NCBI RefSeq assembly: GCF_014217785.1
Contig: NZ_CP048814.1
Location: forward strand, 1,426,001-1,490,000
From: Rhodococcus triatomae
GTDB lineage: Bacteria > Actinomycetota > Actinomycetes > Mycobacteriales > Mycobacteriaceae
Direction: 5' to 3'
DNA: 64,000 nucleotides
Positions 35,773 through 45,312 of the stretch are shown here, piece by piece. Position 1 is the first letter of the stretch. The number at the start of each line of letters is the position of its first letter. The notes under the pieces are model-generated. The model was not told the DNA's origin, searched no databases, and saw nothing but the letters and a program-made list of their open reading frames with translations. The translations under genes and the position numbers were made by a program.

Positions 35773-36473
35773 GGCACGAACTCCACTCTCGATGCGGTCA
35801 GTTCCCCGTCGGTGTCGGTGATCGTCACCCGCATCCGGAAGTCCCGCGGCGACGGTTCCGGCTGATCCGCACTGCTGACGATTGCCCGGGCGGCCACGAG
35901 AACGGTGGCACTGCTGTCCGTTTCGGTCTCCAGCCCGGCCACGATCACCTCACCCTCGGTGGCGACGCGGGCGTCCGCGACCACGCTCACGAAAGGATCG
36001 GCACGGCCCTCGAACTCCTGCGCGAACTCACCACTCGCTCCGGCGAGGAGGCGGTCCACGTCCTCGCGCGCGGTGTCCGGATGGATCGTCGTGAGATTGA
36101 GGATCGTCTGCCGCGCGGCGTCGACGTATGCCTGCCGACGGGCATCCCTGGCATCGTCGGCACGCAGTCCGAGCGCCAGGAGTGCCGCTACCGCGACGAG
36201 CGCGACGACGACCACGCAGGCGATCACCGTCCACATCCTCGGCCGTCGCCGAGGTGCGGGCCCCTCCGGCACCGACGAGGGAGGCTGTGCCGCAGGAACG
36301 GGCTGGAACACGGGAGCCGGCCCGGGGTGTGCCGGTGCCGCCGGTGACGTCTCCGGCCCGCGCGTCTGCGCCGGACGGGCGTCGCCGACCTGCACCGTCG
36401 CGGGGTGGCCGTCGCGAGGTGGCCCGGCCTCGCGCTTCGCCCGTCGACGCCGTGGCTTCGGGTCCTCGGTCAT
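35769..36473 (-). CDS. Mce-associated membrane protein (Rv3493c-like)
   Basis: A 234-residue protein. The cytosolic N-terminus is basic then Pro/Ala-rich (residues 1-80), followed by a transmembrane helix 'MWTVIACVVVVALVAVAALLALGL' and an extracytoplasmic VirB8-like domain ending 'RMRVTITDTDGELTASRVEFVP'. The pair of such genes after mce4F is the standard mce4 layout. The ATG at 36473 shares one base with the mce4F stop; GTG 36476 is an equally coupled alternative start. Confidence 0.85.
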   Translation of the reverse strand: MTEDPKPRRRRAKREAGPPRDGHPATVQVGDARPAQTRGPETSPAAPAHPGPAPVFQPVPAAQPPSSVPEGPAPRRRPRMWTVIACVVVVALVAVAALLALGLRADDARDARRQAYVDAARQTILNLTTIHPDTAREDVDRLLAGASGEFAQEFEGRADPFVSVVADARVATEGEVIVAGLETETDSSATVLVAARAIVSSADQPEPSPRDFRMRVTITDTDGELTASRVEFVP

Positions 36474-37909
36474 CACTGCTGACCTGTCATCATCGTCTGC
36501 CACGTCGAATCCTCTCTCGTCGATGCCAGATTCGGTTGGGTGTAGATGCGCCCGTCCGGTGCCGTGTAGGCGCCCGTGGACGGATCGTAGGGCCGTGCCG
36601 TCGCGGGGACGACCGGTGCCGGACCGGCGTCTGCGCCGCCGTCGTGCGAACTCGGCGTCGTCGTGTAGGACGGCACGTCCGGAGACTGGACGGGACCGGT
36701 GGGCGGGTTGTTCCCCAACGGGGTCCAGCCGTCCCGGCATCCCTGCACGGTCGGCGCGCGCCGGCCCGGATACTCCATGCACGGAATGTTCCGGGCACCA
36801 CGGACCACGCTCGGATCGTCCGGGGCGACATTGCAGAACAGGTTGTTCGGCGTCGGCGGGACCGTGGTGTCGTTGCCCGGGCGACGCTGATCGGGAGGTA
36901 GGAATCCGGTGGTGCACGCGGGCGGATCGTTCAGCGCGAGCGAGAAGTCCACGATCGCACCCTCGTCGATCGGGCCGCCTGTCGCCGCAGTGGCCAGGGC
37001 CGCCGTGAGCGGCGGATAGAGCACGAGGATCTGCTCGATCGAAGGATGGTAGATGGTGGCCACTTCGCCGACACTGACCAGATTCGCGAGCAGTAGCGGC
37101 AGCGTCGGGGAGAGCTCCTGGAAGAGGATGTTCGCTTCCTCGGCAGCGCCGGGCCCCGTGGCCAGGATCGACCGAAGTGTCGGGTCACTGGCCCGGAGCT
37201 GATCGCTGAACGTGACGAGATCGGCCGTCCACGACCGGATCGCGTCGCTGCTGACGATCTGGGTGTCGAGCAGCGGGCCCACCTGATCGATGAGGACGCG
37301 GGTCGCCTCCGAGTTGTCGGCCGCCTCCTCGACGAACAACCGCGCGGAGTCGATCAGCCGCTGCAAGTCGGGACCGGATCCGTTGAAGGCGTGGAATGCC
37401 TCGTCCACCACGGTCTTCAACCGCGTGTCGGCGATGCTGTCGAGCAGGATGTCCGCCTGGTCGAGCATTTCCCCGACGTCCTGCGGAATGCTGGTCCGGT
37501 CCAGTGGGATCACGTCTCCTCCGGACAGCGTGGCTCCACCCGCGGAGGCCAGGGTGGCCCCGCTGCGCGGGATCAGGTCCACATACTGCTCGCCGACCGC
37601 GGACACGCTCTTCACCGAGGCATCGACGTCCGCCGGGATGTCGTAGCCGCGGTCGATCGACAGTTTCGCGACCACGCCTTCGTCGGTGAGGGTCACCGAA
37701 TCCACCACGCCGACATTGGTTCCGCGGAACGCGACGTTGGCGTGGGGATACAGCCCGCCGGTCGCGACGAGTTCCATCGACACGTCGTACTTGCCGATGC
37801 CGAGCATGCTCGGCACCCGCACGTACTGGACGGACATGACGACCAGGCCGATCACGGTGAGGATCGAGAAGATCACCAGCTGCACGCGGACGAATCGGGA
37901 CAGCATCAT
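36473..37909 (-). CDS. mce4F: Mce4F substrate-binding subunit
   Basis: A 478-residue Mce protein, sixth subunit of the Mce4 sterol importer. The N-terminal helix is 'VQLVIFSILTVIGLVVMSVQYV' (residues 9-30). The MCE domain, about 38-120, contains 'LVATGGLYPHANVAFRGTNVGVVDSV' and 'SVSAVGEQYVDLIP', then the long helical region. The C-terminus (about 345-478) is Pro/Asn/Asp-rich with several cysteines. ATGA overlap with mce4E. In Mtb and Rhodococcus jostii the Mce4 system imports cholesterol. Confidence 0.94.
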   Translation of the reverse strand: MMLSRFVRVQLVIFSILTVIGLVVMSVQYVRVPSMLGIGKYDVSMELVATGGLYPHANVAFRGTNVGVVDSVTLTDEGVVAKLSIDRGYDIPADVDASVKSVSAVGEQYVDLIPRSGATLASAGGATLSGGDVIPLDRTSIPQDVGEMLDQADILLDSIADTRLKTVVDEAFHAFNGSGPDLQRLIDSARLFVEEAADNSEATRVLIDQVGPLLDTQIVSSDAIRSWTADLVTFSDQLRASDPTLRSILATGPGAAEEANILFQELSPTLPLLLANLVSVGEVATIYHPSIEQILVLYPPLTAALATAATGGPIDEGAIVDFSLALNDPPACTTGFLPPDQRRPGNDTTVPPTPNNLFCNVAPDDPSVVRGARNIPCMEYPGRRAPTVQGCRDGWTPLGNNPPTGPVQSPDVPSYTTTPSSHDGGADAGPAPVVPATARPYDPSTGAYTAPDGRIYTQPNLASTREDSTWQTMMTGQQ

Positions 37910-39126
37910 GGTGCGGGCTCCCCTCCGCCGAAGGGCAACCCGGGAATCTCGGGAAGCCCGGGGATGTACGGCAATCCGGGTATCTGGGGAGTACCCGAGG
38001 GCGCGGCGGCCGGTGGCTGCAGCGGATCGCGCATCGGATCGCTGGACTGCCCGGCGACGCCCGCGAGTGATCCGAGGGCACCTTCCACGCCGCCCAGGGT
38101 GCCGCCGAGCGCGGTCCCGGTGAAGAAGTTGCTGTCCATCCTGGAGTTGGTGAGATCGACGGTCATCATCAGGTTCGCGTAGTCCCCCCGGATCGCCTCG
38201 TCCATCGTCCGCATCGGGAAGGGATAGGTGAGCATGATGGACAACACCTCGGTCAGTGCGTTGCCCGAGTTGGCGAGTTCCCGGAGTACCGGTGTGAGGC
38301 TGCGGAGATTCGCCTTCAGATCCTCACCGCTGCTGTCGATGATCCGCGTCGCCGTGTCACTCAGCTCGCCGAGCGCCACCATTGCCGTGGTCAGATCGGT
38401 GCGCTCGCGTACCAGGACCTCGAGCGCCGCGGGAATCTCGTCCAGGGCACGCTGCACGGTCGCGGTCTGCGCGTTCACGGTCCCCGCGAGCCGGTCGATC
38501 CCCTCCATCGCGCTGACGATGTCGCCGCGCTGCCGATCGAGGGATCCGACCAGATCGTCCAACTGCGGCAGGAGATTCCGGATCGAATCCTCGCGTCCAC
38601 CCAGCGCCGCGTTGAGCTCCTGCGTGATCGTCTGGATCTGCGCGATTCCGCCGCCGTTGAGCACCACGGACAGGGACGAGAGGGTCTGCTCCGTGGTCGG
38701 GTAGGCGCCGGCCCGTTCGAGCGGGATGACGTCTCCGTCGGCCAGGGTGCCCTCGGGCTCCGTGTCGTCGGGAGCAGACAACTCCAGGTGCTGGGATCCG
38801 AGCAGGCTGGTCTGGCCGATCTTGGCGGTGGCGTTGGCGGGCAACCGGACGTCACCGTTGATCCGGACGGTCACCAACGCATGCCAGTCCTCGACGTCGA
38901 TGCCGGCGACCGATCCCACCGTCACGTCGTTCACGCGTACCGGCGAGTTCTGGGACAGTGTCGTGACATTCGGCATCCGGATCTCGACGGTGTACGCATC
39001 GTCGCCCCTGCCCTCGGTGCCAGGAAGTGGCAGCGAGTTCAATCCTTCCCACTGACATCCGGCCACCGCCGCCGACAGTGCGATCGCACCGCAGACCGCG
39101 GTGCCCCTGCTCCGCCACGTCGTCAT
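37906..39126 (-). CDS. mce4E: Mce4E lipoprotein subunit
   Basis: A 406-residue Mce protein anchored as a lipoprotein: signal 'AVCGAIALSAAVAGCQW' with lipobox AVAGC, the usual feature of the fifth Mce subunit. The MCE domain 'YTVEIRMPNVTTLSQNSPVRVNDVTVGSV' is followed by 'AKIGQTSLLGSQHLELSAP' and a helical tunnel region. The C-terminus has three IPGLP repeats (IPGLPYIPGLPEIPGLP) before a glycine-rich end. ATGA overlaps join it to mce4D and mce4F. Confidence 0.94.
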   Translation of the reverse strand: MTTWRSRGTAVCGAIALSAAVAGCQWEGLNSLPLPGTEGRGDDAYTVEIRMPNVTTLSQNSPVRVNDVTVGSVAGIDVEDWHALVTVRINGDVRLPANATAKIGQTSLLGSQHLELSAPDDTEPEGTLADGDVIPLERAGAYPTTEQTLSSLSVVLNGGGIAQIQTITQELNAALGGREDSIRNLLPQLDDLVGSLDRQRGDIVSAMEGIDRLAGTVNAQTATVQRALDEIPAALEVLVRERTDLTTAMVALGELSDTATRIIDSSGEDLKANLRSLTPVLRELANSGNALTEVLSIMLTYPFPMRTMDEAIRGDYANLMMTVDLTNSRMDSNFFTGTALGGTLGGVEGALGSLAGVAGQSSDPMRDPLQPPAAAPSGTPQIPGLPYIPGLPEIPGLPFGGGEPAP

Positions 39127-40415
39127 CGTCCACCTCCGGGAGCCAGCAGGGATTCGAGCCCGTTCGGCACCGACACGGTCGGCATTCCACCGAGAGCGCC
39201 CGCGTCGGGGGCCGGGGCGGGTCGCGGAGGCACCTGGCCTTCGAGGCTCGGTGGCTGATACTGCACCTGGCCGGGAAGCGCGCCCACGCCGGTCACCGGA
39301 TTGGTCATGACGCCCGGGTAGTTCATCGTCAGCGAGTTGAGTACCGGCGCGAGGTACTGGGTGCACAGGTCCGCGCTGCGGTCCGACTCGTTGGTCTCGA
39401 GCGACTCGATCGATCCACAGAAGAACTGGATCGGATTCCCGAAGTTGACCGGACCGACCTTGCCCGCCAGCGAACCCTGCGCCGGCCGGTAGATGTTGTT
39501 GAAGTTCGCCAGCGCCGTCGGCGCGACGTGCAGCACCTGCTCGAGTTCCGGGCGCTTCTCGGCGAGGACCCGGGTCGCGTCGGCCAGTCGACCCACCTGT
39601 TCGGTGAGTGCCACACGGTTGTCGACGACGAATCTCTGTACGTCCCCGAGCGCGAGGTCCAGATCGACCAGCGCACGGTCGAGATCGTCGGACGACGAGG
39701 CCAGCAGGCTCGACACGGATGCGAGCCGGCCCTCGAACTGCACGATCTGCTCGTTGCTCGCCGCCAGGGTGCTCACGAACGCCTGCAGGTTCCGGATCGT
39801 CGAGAACAGGTCGGTCCGTCCGTCCGAGAGCACCCGCATCGTGTCCGACAGTTCCCTCAGGGTGGACCGAAGCGCCGCACCGTTGCCGTCCAGATTGTCT
39901 GCGGCGGTGTCGATGAAGGTGCCCAGCGAGCCCTGCTCGTCGTCCGCCTGGGGGCCCAGGGCCTCCGACAGCTTGGTCAGTTCGGCCTTGATCTCGTCCC
40001 ACTCGACCGGTACCGCCGTCCGCTCGATCGGGATCTCGCCCCCGTCCGCCATCCGGTCGCCACCCTCGTACACCGGGGTGAGCTGCACGAATCGTCCGGA
40101 CACCAGGCTCGGCGCGACGATGACCGCCTTCGCGTCGGCGGGCACCGCAACCGACGAGTCCACCAGCATGGTGACCTCCGCCCAGTCCGTGCCGGGCTCG
40201 ATGGACGTGACGCGCCCGACCGGTACCCCGAGCACGCGCACGTCGTCGCCCTCGTAGAGTCCCGTGGTCGCCGGGAACCGCGCCGTGATCTCGTTCTTGC
40301 CGAGGCCTGGGAACACCAGGACGGCCGCAGCGACCAGCACGGCGAGGACGGCCACGCCGGCGACGGCCGCCGCCACCGGGCGGCGGTTCTCGCGCAAGGC
40401 TTCCCGCAGGCTCAT
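39123..40415 (-). CDS. mce4D: Mce4D subunit
   Basis: A 430-residue Mce protein. The N-terminal helix is 'VAGVAVLAVLVAAAVLVF' (about 17-35). The MCE domain has 'ARFPATTGLYEGDDVRVLGVPVGRV' and 'VIVAPSLVSGRFVQLTPVY', followed by an extended helical region and a Pro/Ala-rich tail. The start ATG overlaps the mce4C stop (ATGA). It contributes to the periplasmic hetero-oligomer for sterol passage. Confidence 0.94.
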   Translation of the reverse strand: MSLREALRENRRPVAAAVAGVAVLAVLVAAAVLVFPGLGKNEITARFPATTGLYEGDDVRVLGVPVGRVTSIEPGTDWAEVTMLVDSSVAVPADAKAVIVAPSLVSGRFVQLTPVYEGGDRMADGGEIPIERTAVPVEWDEIKAELTKLSEALGPQADDEQGSLGTFIDTAADNLDGNGAALRSTLRELSDTMRVLSDGRTDLFSTIRNLQAFVSTLAASNEQIVQFEGRLASVSSLLASSSDDLDRALVDLDLALGDVQRFVVDNRVALTEQVGRLADATRVLAEKRPELEQVLHVAPTALANFNNIYRPAQGSLAGKVGPVNFGNPIQFFCGSIESLETNESDRSADLCTQYLAPVLNSLTMNYPGVMTNPVTGVGALPGQVQYQPPSLEGQVPPRPAPAPDAGALGGMPTVSVPNGLESLLAPGGGR

Positions 40416-41467
40416 CGGTTCGGATCCTTCAGCTCGATCGACGGAGGCGGCGTCAGGTAGGACTCGAGGTCTGCGGGCAGGTGCTCCGGCCAGGTGACGG
40501 CATCGGACAGTCCCTGGAACAGCTTGCCGAGACCGATGTTGTAGACGAACGCCATGAAGAACGGGCCGCTGCCGACCGCCTCACCGAGCTGCGTCGCGTA
40601 CGGCGCGAGCCCGTCCAGTGCCTGGCTGATGTTGTCGTTGTTCTCCTGGAGGATGGAGACCACCGAGTTCAGCGAGTCCAGGGTGGGCTTCATCTGCTCC
40701 TGGTTGTCCTGGACCAGGCCGCTGAGTTGCCGCGAGACCGCGGAGACGTTGACGATCAATTCGCTGATGGCGGTTCGGCGCCTGTCGAGTTCGCCGAACA
40801 GTTCGTTGCCGTCGAGGATCAGCGCGTTGATCTGGTCGCTCCGCTCGGCGAGAATTCCCGTCACGCTCTCGGCACGCGCCAGCAACTGTTGCAGCGTCTC
40901 GTCCCTGGCATTGATGGACTGGGACAGGCGGGTGACGCCGTCGAGCGCGGCGCGCAGCTCGGGCGGGGTGTCGGTCAACGCACCGGAGACCGCGTCGAGC
41001 GCGTCGTTGACGCGATCGGTGTCGAGTTCGCCGACCGTCGTGGTGAGGTCGCCCAGAGCGTCGTTCAACGAGTACGGCGAATTGGTGCGCTCGCTCGGGA
41101 TCTGGTCGCCGACCTTCAGTGTTCCGTTTCCGCGCGGAGTGACTTCGAGCGACTTGCGGCCGAGGACGGTGTTCGTCTTGATCGCCACCTCGGTGTCGGT
41201 TCCCAACCGGATTCCGTCCTGGACGCTGAAGCGCACCAGCACCTCGGTATCGGCGAGCGCGATCTCGGACACCTTGCCGACGTCGACGCCCGCCAAGGTG
41301 ACCGTGTCGCCACCGGTCAGGCCGCCGGCATCCTCGAAGTAGGCGGAATAGGTGCTGCCGCCGGTGAGGAACTGCAGCTGGTCGTACTGCAACCCGGCCA
41401 CCACCGTCGCGCCGGCCACGACCAGGCCGATGATGCCGACCTGCACGGGATCACGTGGAGTCTTCAT
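40412..41467 (-). CDS. mce4C: Mce4C subunit
   Basis: A 351-residue Mce protein. The transmembrane helix is 'VGIIGLVVAGATVVAGLQY', and the MCE domain 'YSAYFEDAGGLTGGDTVTLAGVDVGKV' has 'KTNTVLGRKSLEVTPRG' nearby. The C-terminus ends in a short proline tail. The ATG at 41467 overlaps the mce4B stop (ATGA), which decides the start against an upstream in-frame ATG at 41644. Confidence 0.94.
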   Translation of the reverse strand: MKTPRDPVQVGIIGLVVAGATVVAGLQYDQLQFLTGGSTYSAYFEDAGGLTGGDTVTLAGVDVGKVSEIALADTEVLVRFSVQDGIRLGTDTEVAIKTNTVLGRKSLEVTPRGNGTLKVGDQIPSERTNSPYSLNDALGDLTTTVGELDTDRVNDALDAVSGALTDTPPELRAALDGVTRLSQSINARDETLQQLLARAESVTGILAERSDQINALILDGNELFGELDRRRTAISELIVNVSAVSRQLSGLVQDNQEQMKPTLDSLNSVVSILQENNDNISQALDGLAPYATQLGEAVGSGPFFMAFVYNIGLGKLFQGLSDAVTWPEHLPADLESYLTPPPSIELKDPNR

Positions 41468-42492
41468 GACAGCGGTGCACACCTCCCCGTCGTCTGTGCG
41501 CCCGGAGTACTGACGTGCAGATCCTGCCCGTCCGGACCGCTGAACTTGAGCACGGCGTCGCAGACGTACATCTGGAAGAAGCTGCCGTAGGTACCGACAC
41601 GGATCAGCTTCCGATATGCGTCGGGAAGCTCGTCGAGCACCCACTCGACATCTTCCCGCCCCATGTCGATCTGCGCGGCGGTACGACCCGCCTCGGCGAT
41701 CGTGGACTGCAGGTCGGGACGTGCTCCCTGCAACAGCTGGGCGAGATCCGCTGTCGCGGTGGATATCTTCGGAATCGACTCGCCGATGGGACCCCGGTCG
41801 GCGGACAGGCCACTGATCAGTTGCTGCAGTTGATCCAGAGTCGCGGTGAACTGGTCGCCGCGGTCGTCGAGTGTGCCCAGCACGGTGTTCAGATTGTCGA
41901 CGACGTCACCGATCAGCTGGTCGCGGTCCGCGAGGGTGTGGGTGAACGAACTGGTGCTGCCGAGCAAGGAGACCAAGGTACCGCCCTGTCCCTGGAACAC
42001 CTGGACGAGCGCCTCCGACAGGTCGTTCACCTGCTGCGGATCGAGGCCTCGCAGCAGCGGTTTGAACCCGCCGAGCAGCAGGTCGAGATCCAGTGCAGGA
42101 GCAGTCTGCTCCACGGGAATCGAGCCGCCGCTCTCCAAGGGAACCAGGGTGCCGGGGCCTTCCATCAGCTCCAGATAGCGGTCACCCACCAGGTTCTCGT
42201 AGCGCACAGTGGCTTTGGTCGATCGGTACAGGACATGCTTGGCGTCGACGGAGAAGTCGACCTCGGCGACGTTGTCCTCGGTCACCGACACTCCACGTAC
42301 CGCTCCGACCGGGACTCCCGCGATGCGAACCTTGTCCCCCGCCGCGAGTCCCGACACGCTCGTGAACGTCGCGCGATACGAGTGGGAACTGCCGAAACGG
42401 TACTGGCTGAACACGAGGGCGAGACCTGCGAAGATCAGCGTCATCACGGTCGCGAACACCAGGAGCTTCACTGTGGTGGCCCGCATCGTCAC
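41464..42492 (-). CDS. mce4B: Mce4B subunit
   Basis: A 342-residue Mce protein. The helix 'KLLVFATVMTLIFAGLALVFSQY' (9-31) is followed by an MCE domain 'YRATFTSVSGLAAGDKVRIAGVPVGAVRGVSV' and 'VRYENLVGDRYLELMEGPG'. The C-terminal helical region ends with two cysteines ('MYVCDAVLKF' and 'TTGRCAPLS'). The GTG start overlaps the mce4A stop (GTGA). Confidence 0.94.
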   Translation of the reverse strand: MTMRATTVKLLVFATVMTLIFAGLALVFSQYRFGSSHSYRATFTSVSGLAAGDKVRIAGVPVGAVRGVSVTEDNVAEVDFSVDAKHVLYRSTKATVRYENLVGDRYLELMEGPGTLVPLESGGSIPVEQTAPALDLDLLLGGFKPLLRGLDPQQVNDLSEALVQVFQGQGGTLVSLLGSTSSFTHTLADRDQLIGDVVDNLNTVLGTLDDRGDQFTATLDQLQQLISGLSADRGPIGESIPKISTATADLAQLLQGARPDLQSTIAEAGRTAAQIDMGREDVEWVLDELPDAYRKLIRVGTYGSFFQMYVCDAVLKFSGPDGQDLHVSTPGAQTTGRCAPLS

Positions 42493-43664
42493 TGCCCTCC
42501 TTCCGGATACACGCCTGCGAACAGCAATTGGAACAGCTTCGGCATGTTCGGCTGCATCACCGTCGAGGGGACGTAGGGCACCGTGCCGGTATCGGTCACG
42601 ACGAACTTGGCGTTCACGTTCGGGTCCGGATTCGGCAGGCCGTAGCAGCCCGGCCCGCCCGTTGCATTGACCTTGGGCAGATCCCGCGGATACGTGTAGG
42701 GCTCGGCACCGTAGAAGAAGCCGGCGCTCAACGCGATTCCGGGCTGGCCGCCACCCATGATCTCCTCACCGAGGGGGCGGACGTTGTTGAGCCCGACGAT
42801 GAAGCAGGACAGCTGAGGCGCGTACTCCTCGAGGAGCCCGGTGGTGGGGGTGAGGAGATCGAGCGCGGATACCAGGTTCGGCTCGTTGTCCCGCAGCACC
42901 TGATTCGAGGTGTTCGCGAGCCCGGTGACGTTGAGGAGCAACAGGTCCAGGTTGGTCTGCTCCTCCACGACGGTGTTCCCGGTGGTGGTGACGTTGTCGA
43001 CGGTGTGGAGCAGATCGGGAACGGTGTCGGCGTACAGATTCGTCACGTTCGCCGCCTTGACCAGATCTTCCTGCAACTGCGGCAGACTCGGGTTCATCTC
43101 GGCGAGATAGCTCTCGGTCTGCTCGAGGACGGAACCGAGTTCGTCACCCCGCCCCTGCAGCGCAGAGGAAATCGCCCCGAGGGTCGCGTTCAACTTCTCG
43201 GGCTCGATCTGCGCGAGTACGTCGGAGAGATGCTGGAAGACGGTGTTGAACTCCACGGTCACGCTGTCCGAGGGAATCACCGCACCCGGCTGGAGATGCC
43301 CCCCGTCGGGATCGGTGGGGACGATGAAGTCGACGTACTTGGCACCGAACACCGTGGTGGACTTGATCTCCACCCGGGCGTTGGCCGGTACCAGCGCCAT
43401 CATCGACGGCTGCATGGCGAGCTCGAGGCGGGCACCGTCCGGGGCATGTTCGATCGACGCCACCCGCCCGATCTCGACGCCGAGCATCTTGACCTTGGCG
43501 TCCGGCTCCATGACCAGGCCGACCCGGTCGGCGGTGATCGTGACCGGCGTCGACGAGGTGAACCCACCCGAGAACATCACCAGCGCGACGGCGACGATCG
43601 CCACCAGACCGCCGACCAACCCGAGCGCAGCGACCTTTTTCATCCACCTGGGATCTGTTTCCAC
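42489..43664 (-). CDS. mce4A: Mce4A subunit
   Basis: A 391-residue Mce protein, the first substrate-binding subunit of the importer. The helix 'VAALGLVGGLVAIVAVALVMF' precedes an MCE domain 'VTITADRVGLVMEPDAKVKMLGVEIGRV' and 'IKSTTVFGAKYVDFIVP'. A long helical region follows, with 'LPQLQEDLVKAANVTNLYADTVPDLLHTVDNV'. The C-terminal domain is Pro/Asn-rich. The GTG start is 9 bases after supB. Confidence 0.94.
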   Translation of the reverse strand: METDPRWMKKVAALGLVGGLVAIVAVALVMFSGGFTSSTPVTITADRVGLVMEPDAKVKMLGVEIGRVASIEHAPDGARLELAMQPSMMALVPANARVEIKSTTVFGAKYVDFIVPTDPDGGHLQPGAVIPSDSVTVEFNTVFQHLSDVLAQIEPEKLNATLGAISSALQGRGDELGSVLEQTESYLAEMNPSLPQLQEDLVKAANVTNLYADTVPDLLHTVDNVTTTGNTVVEEQTNLDLLLLNVTGLANTSNQVLRDNEPNLVSALDLLTPTTGLLEEYAPQLSCFIVGLNNVRPLGEEIMGGGQPGIALSAGFFYGAEPYTYPRDLPKVNATGGPGCYGLPNPDPNVNAKFVVTDTGTVPYVPSTVMQPNMPKLFQLLFAGVYPEGGQ

Positions 43665-43673
43665 CGGCGTCCC

Positions 43674-44525
43674 CTATCCCGAGAGATTGAAGTTGCCGGA
43701 CACGCCGTAGATGGCGAGTGAGATGAGCAGGGTCACCGTGACCACGGCGATCAGCGAGGCGCGCACCGCGTTGCCGACGGCGACGCCGACGCCCACCGGG
43801 CCACCCGCAGCATGGAATCCGTAGTACGTGTGGATCAGCATGATCGCCACGGCCATCACTATGGCCTGGGCGAACGACCAGAGTATGTCGGTGGGTATGA
43901 GGAACGTCGAGAAATAGTGGTCGTAGACACCGCCGGATTGGTTGTAGAGCACCACCGTCGCGAAGCGGCTGGCGACGAACGAGGCGATCACCGCGAGTGC
44001 GTACAGCGGAACGATCGCGATCATCCCCGCCATGACCCTGGTGCTCACCAGGTACGGAATGGACGGAATGGCCATGGTTTCGAGCGCGTCGATCTCCTCG
44101 GAGACCCGCATGGCGCCGAGCTGCGCGGTGGAGCCGGCGCCGATCGTCGCGGCCAGGCCGATACCGGCGATCACCGGAGCGGCGATTCGAACGTTGATGA
44201 AAGCGGCGAAGAAGCCGGTGAGCGCCTCCACACCGATGTTGCCCAACGAGCTGTAACCCTGCACCGCGATCGTTCCACCGGTGAACAGTGTCAGGAAGCC
44301 GACGATGACGACGGTGCCGCCGATGACCGCCAATGCTCCTGTCCCCATGCTGATCTCGGCGATGAGCCTCAGTGTCTCGCGCGGGTAGTGCAGCAGGGCA
44401 CGGGGCGTGGATCCCAACGCGCGCAGGTAGAAGATCGCCTGTTCGCCGACGCGATCGACCGAGCGTGAGGCCGCAGCCACCCGGCGGCGGGTGCGCGGGA
44501 AGCGTCCGGCAGCAGCGAGAGCCAT
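43674..44525 (-). CDS. supB: Mce4 permease subunit SupB (YrbE4B)
   Basis: A 283-residue MlaE/YrbE-type integral membrane permease forming, with SupA, the channel of the Mce4 transporter that works with the MceG ATPase. The family core 'GSTAQLGAMRVSEEIDALETMAIPSIPYLVSTRVMAGMI' carries the EExDALE motif that docks the ATPase. About five to six helices are visible. It starts 22 bases after supA. No ATPase gene is present in the window, as is normal for mce operons. Confidence 0.95.
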   Translation of the reverse strand: MALAAAGRFPRTRRRVAAASRSVDRVGEQAIFYLRALGSTPRALLHYPRETLRLIAEISMGTGALAVIGGTVVIVGFLTLFTGGTIAVQGYSSLGNIGVEALTGFFAAFINVRIAAPVIAGIGLAATIGAGSTAQLGAMRVSEEIDALETMAIPSIPYLVSTRVMAGMIAIVPLYALAVIASFVASRFATVVLYNQSGGVYDHYFSTFLIPTDILWSFAQAIVMAVAIMLIHTYYGFHAAGGPVGVGVAVGNAVRASLIAVVTVTLLISLAIYGVSGNFNLSG

Positions 44526-44547
44526 GTCTAGGTCACCGTCCCCTCGA

Positions 44548-45312
44548 TCATCCGGTCGTCAACTTGATGCCGACCGCGGTGACGAGGACGTTGACGACGA
44601 ACAACGCCATGAACGAGAAGACGACGGTCTGGTTGACCGCGTCGCCGACGCTCTTGGCGCCGCCCTTGACGTTGAGCCCCAGATAGGAGGCGACCAGCCC
44701 CGCGATCATCCCGAACAGACCCGCCTTGACCTCCGAGATCATCAGCTCGCCGAAGCCGGTGAGCAGCGTGATGCCGTTGACGAACGCACCCGGATTGACC
44801 CCCTGGACGTAGACCGAGAACAGGAATCCACCGAGGATTCCGATGGTGCACACCAGGCCGTTGAGGAGGAGTGCGACCACGGTGGACGCGAGAACACGAG
44901 GCACCACCAGACGTTGGATCGGGTTGATCCCGAGCACGCGCATCGCGTCGATCTCCTCGCGGATGGTGCGTGCGGACAGATCGGCGCAGATTGCCGTCGC
45001 CCCGGCCCCGGCCACGATGAGGACGGTGACGATGGGCCCGACCTGGGTCACGGTGCCGAGCGCGGCACCCGCCCCGCTGAGGTCTGCTGCTCCGATCTCG
45101 CGGAGCAGGATGTTGATGGTGAAGCTCACCAGCACGGTGAACGGAATCGCGACCAGCACGGTGGGGAGCATCGAGACCCGGGCCACGAACCATGCCTGGT
45201 CCACGAACTCTCGTCGCTGGAACGGCCTCGAGAACACGGACCGAAGGGTCTCGGCGGACACGGTGAAGAAGCCACCGACAGCACGCAACGGCACCTCGAG
45301 GAGGTCTACCAT
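44548..45312 (-). CDS. supA: Mce4 permease subunit SupA (YrbE4A)
   Basis: A 254-residue MlaE/YrbE permease, the first gene of the mce4 operon. Conserved 'GAGATAICADLSARTIREEIDAMRVLGINPIQRLVVPRVLAS' contains the EExDAMxVLG docking motif. Several transmembrane helices flank it. A strong GGAGG site precedes the ATG at 45312. A KstR-like site lies about 90 bases upstream, with a second weaker one further out. The operon continues through mce4A-F with almost no gaps. Confidence 0.95.
   Translation of the reverse strand: MVDLLEVPLRAVGGFFTVSAETLRSVFSRPFQRREFVDQAWFVARVSMLPTVLVAIPFTVLVSFTINILLREIGAADLSGAGAALGTVTQVGPIVTVLIVAGAGATAICADLSARTIREEIDAMRVLGINPIQRLVVPRVLASTVVALLLNGLVCTIGILGGFLFSVYVQGVNPGAFVNGITLLTGFGELMISEVKAGLFGMIAGLVASYLGLNVKGGAKSVGDAVNQTVVFSFMALFVVNVLVTAVGIKLTTG

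Noticed and set aside
43674-45312. Missing ATPase as a sign of a broken transporter
   Set aside because: Actinobacterial Mce systems share one MceG ATPase encoded elsewhere, so its absence here is normal.
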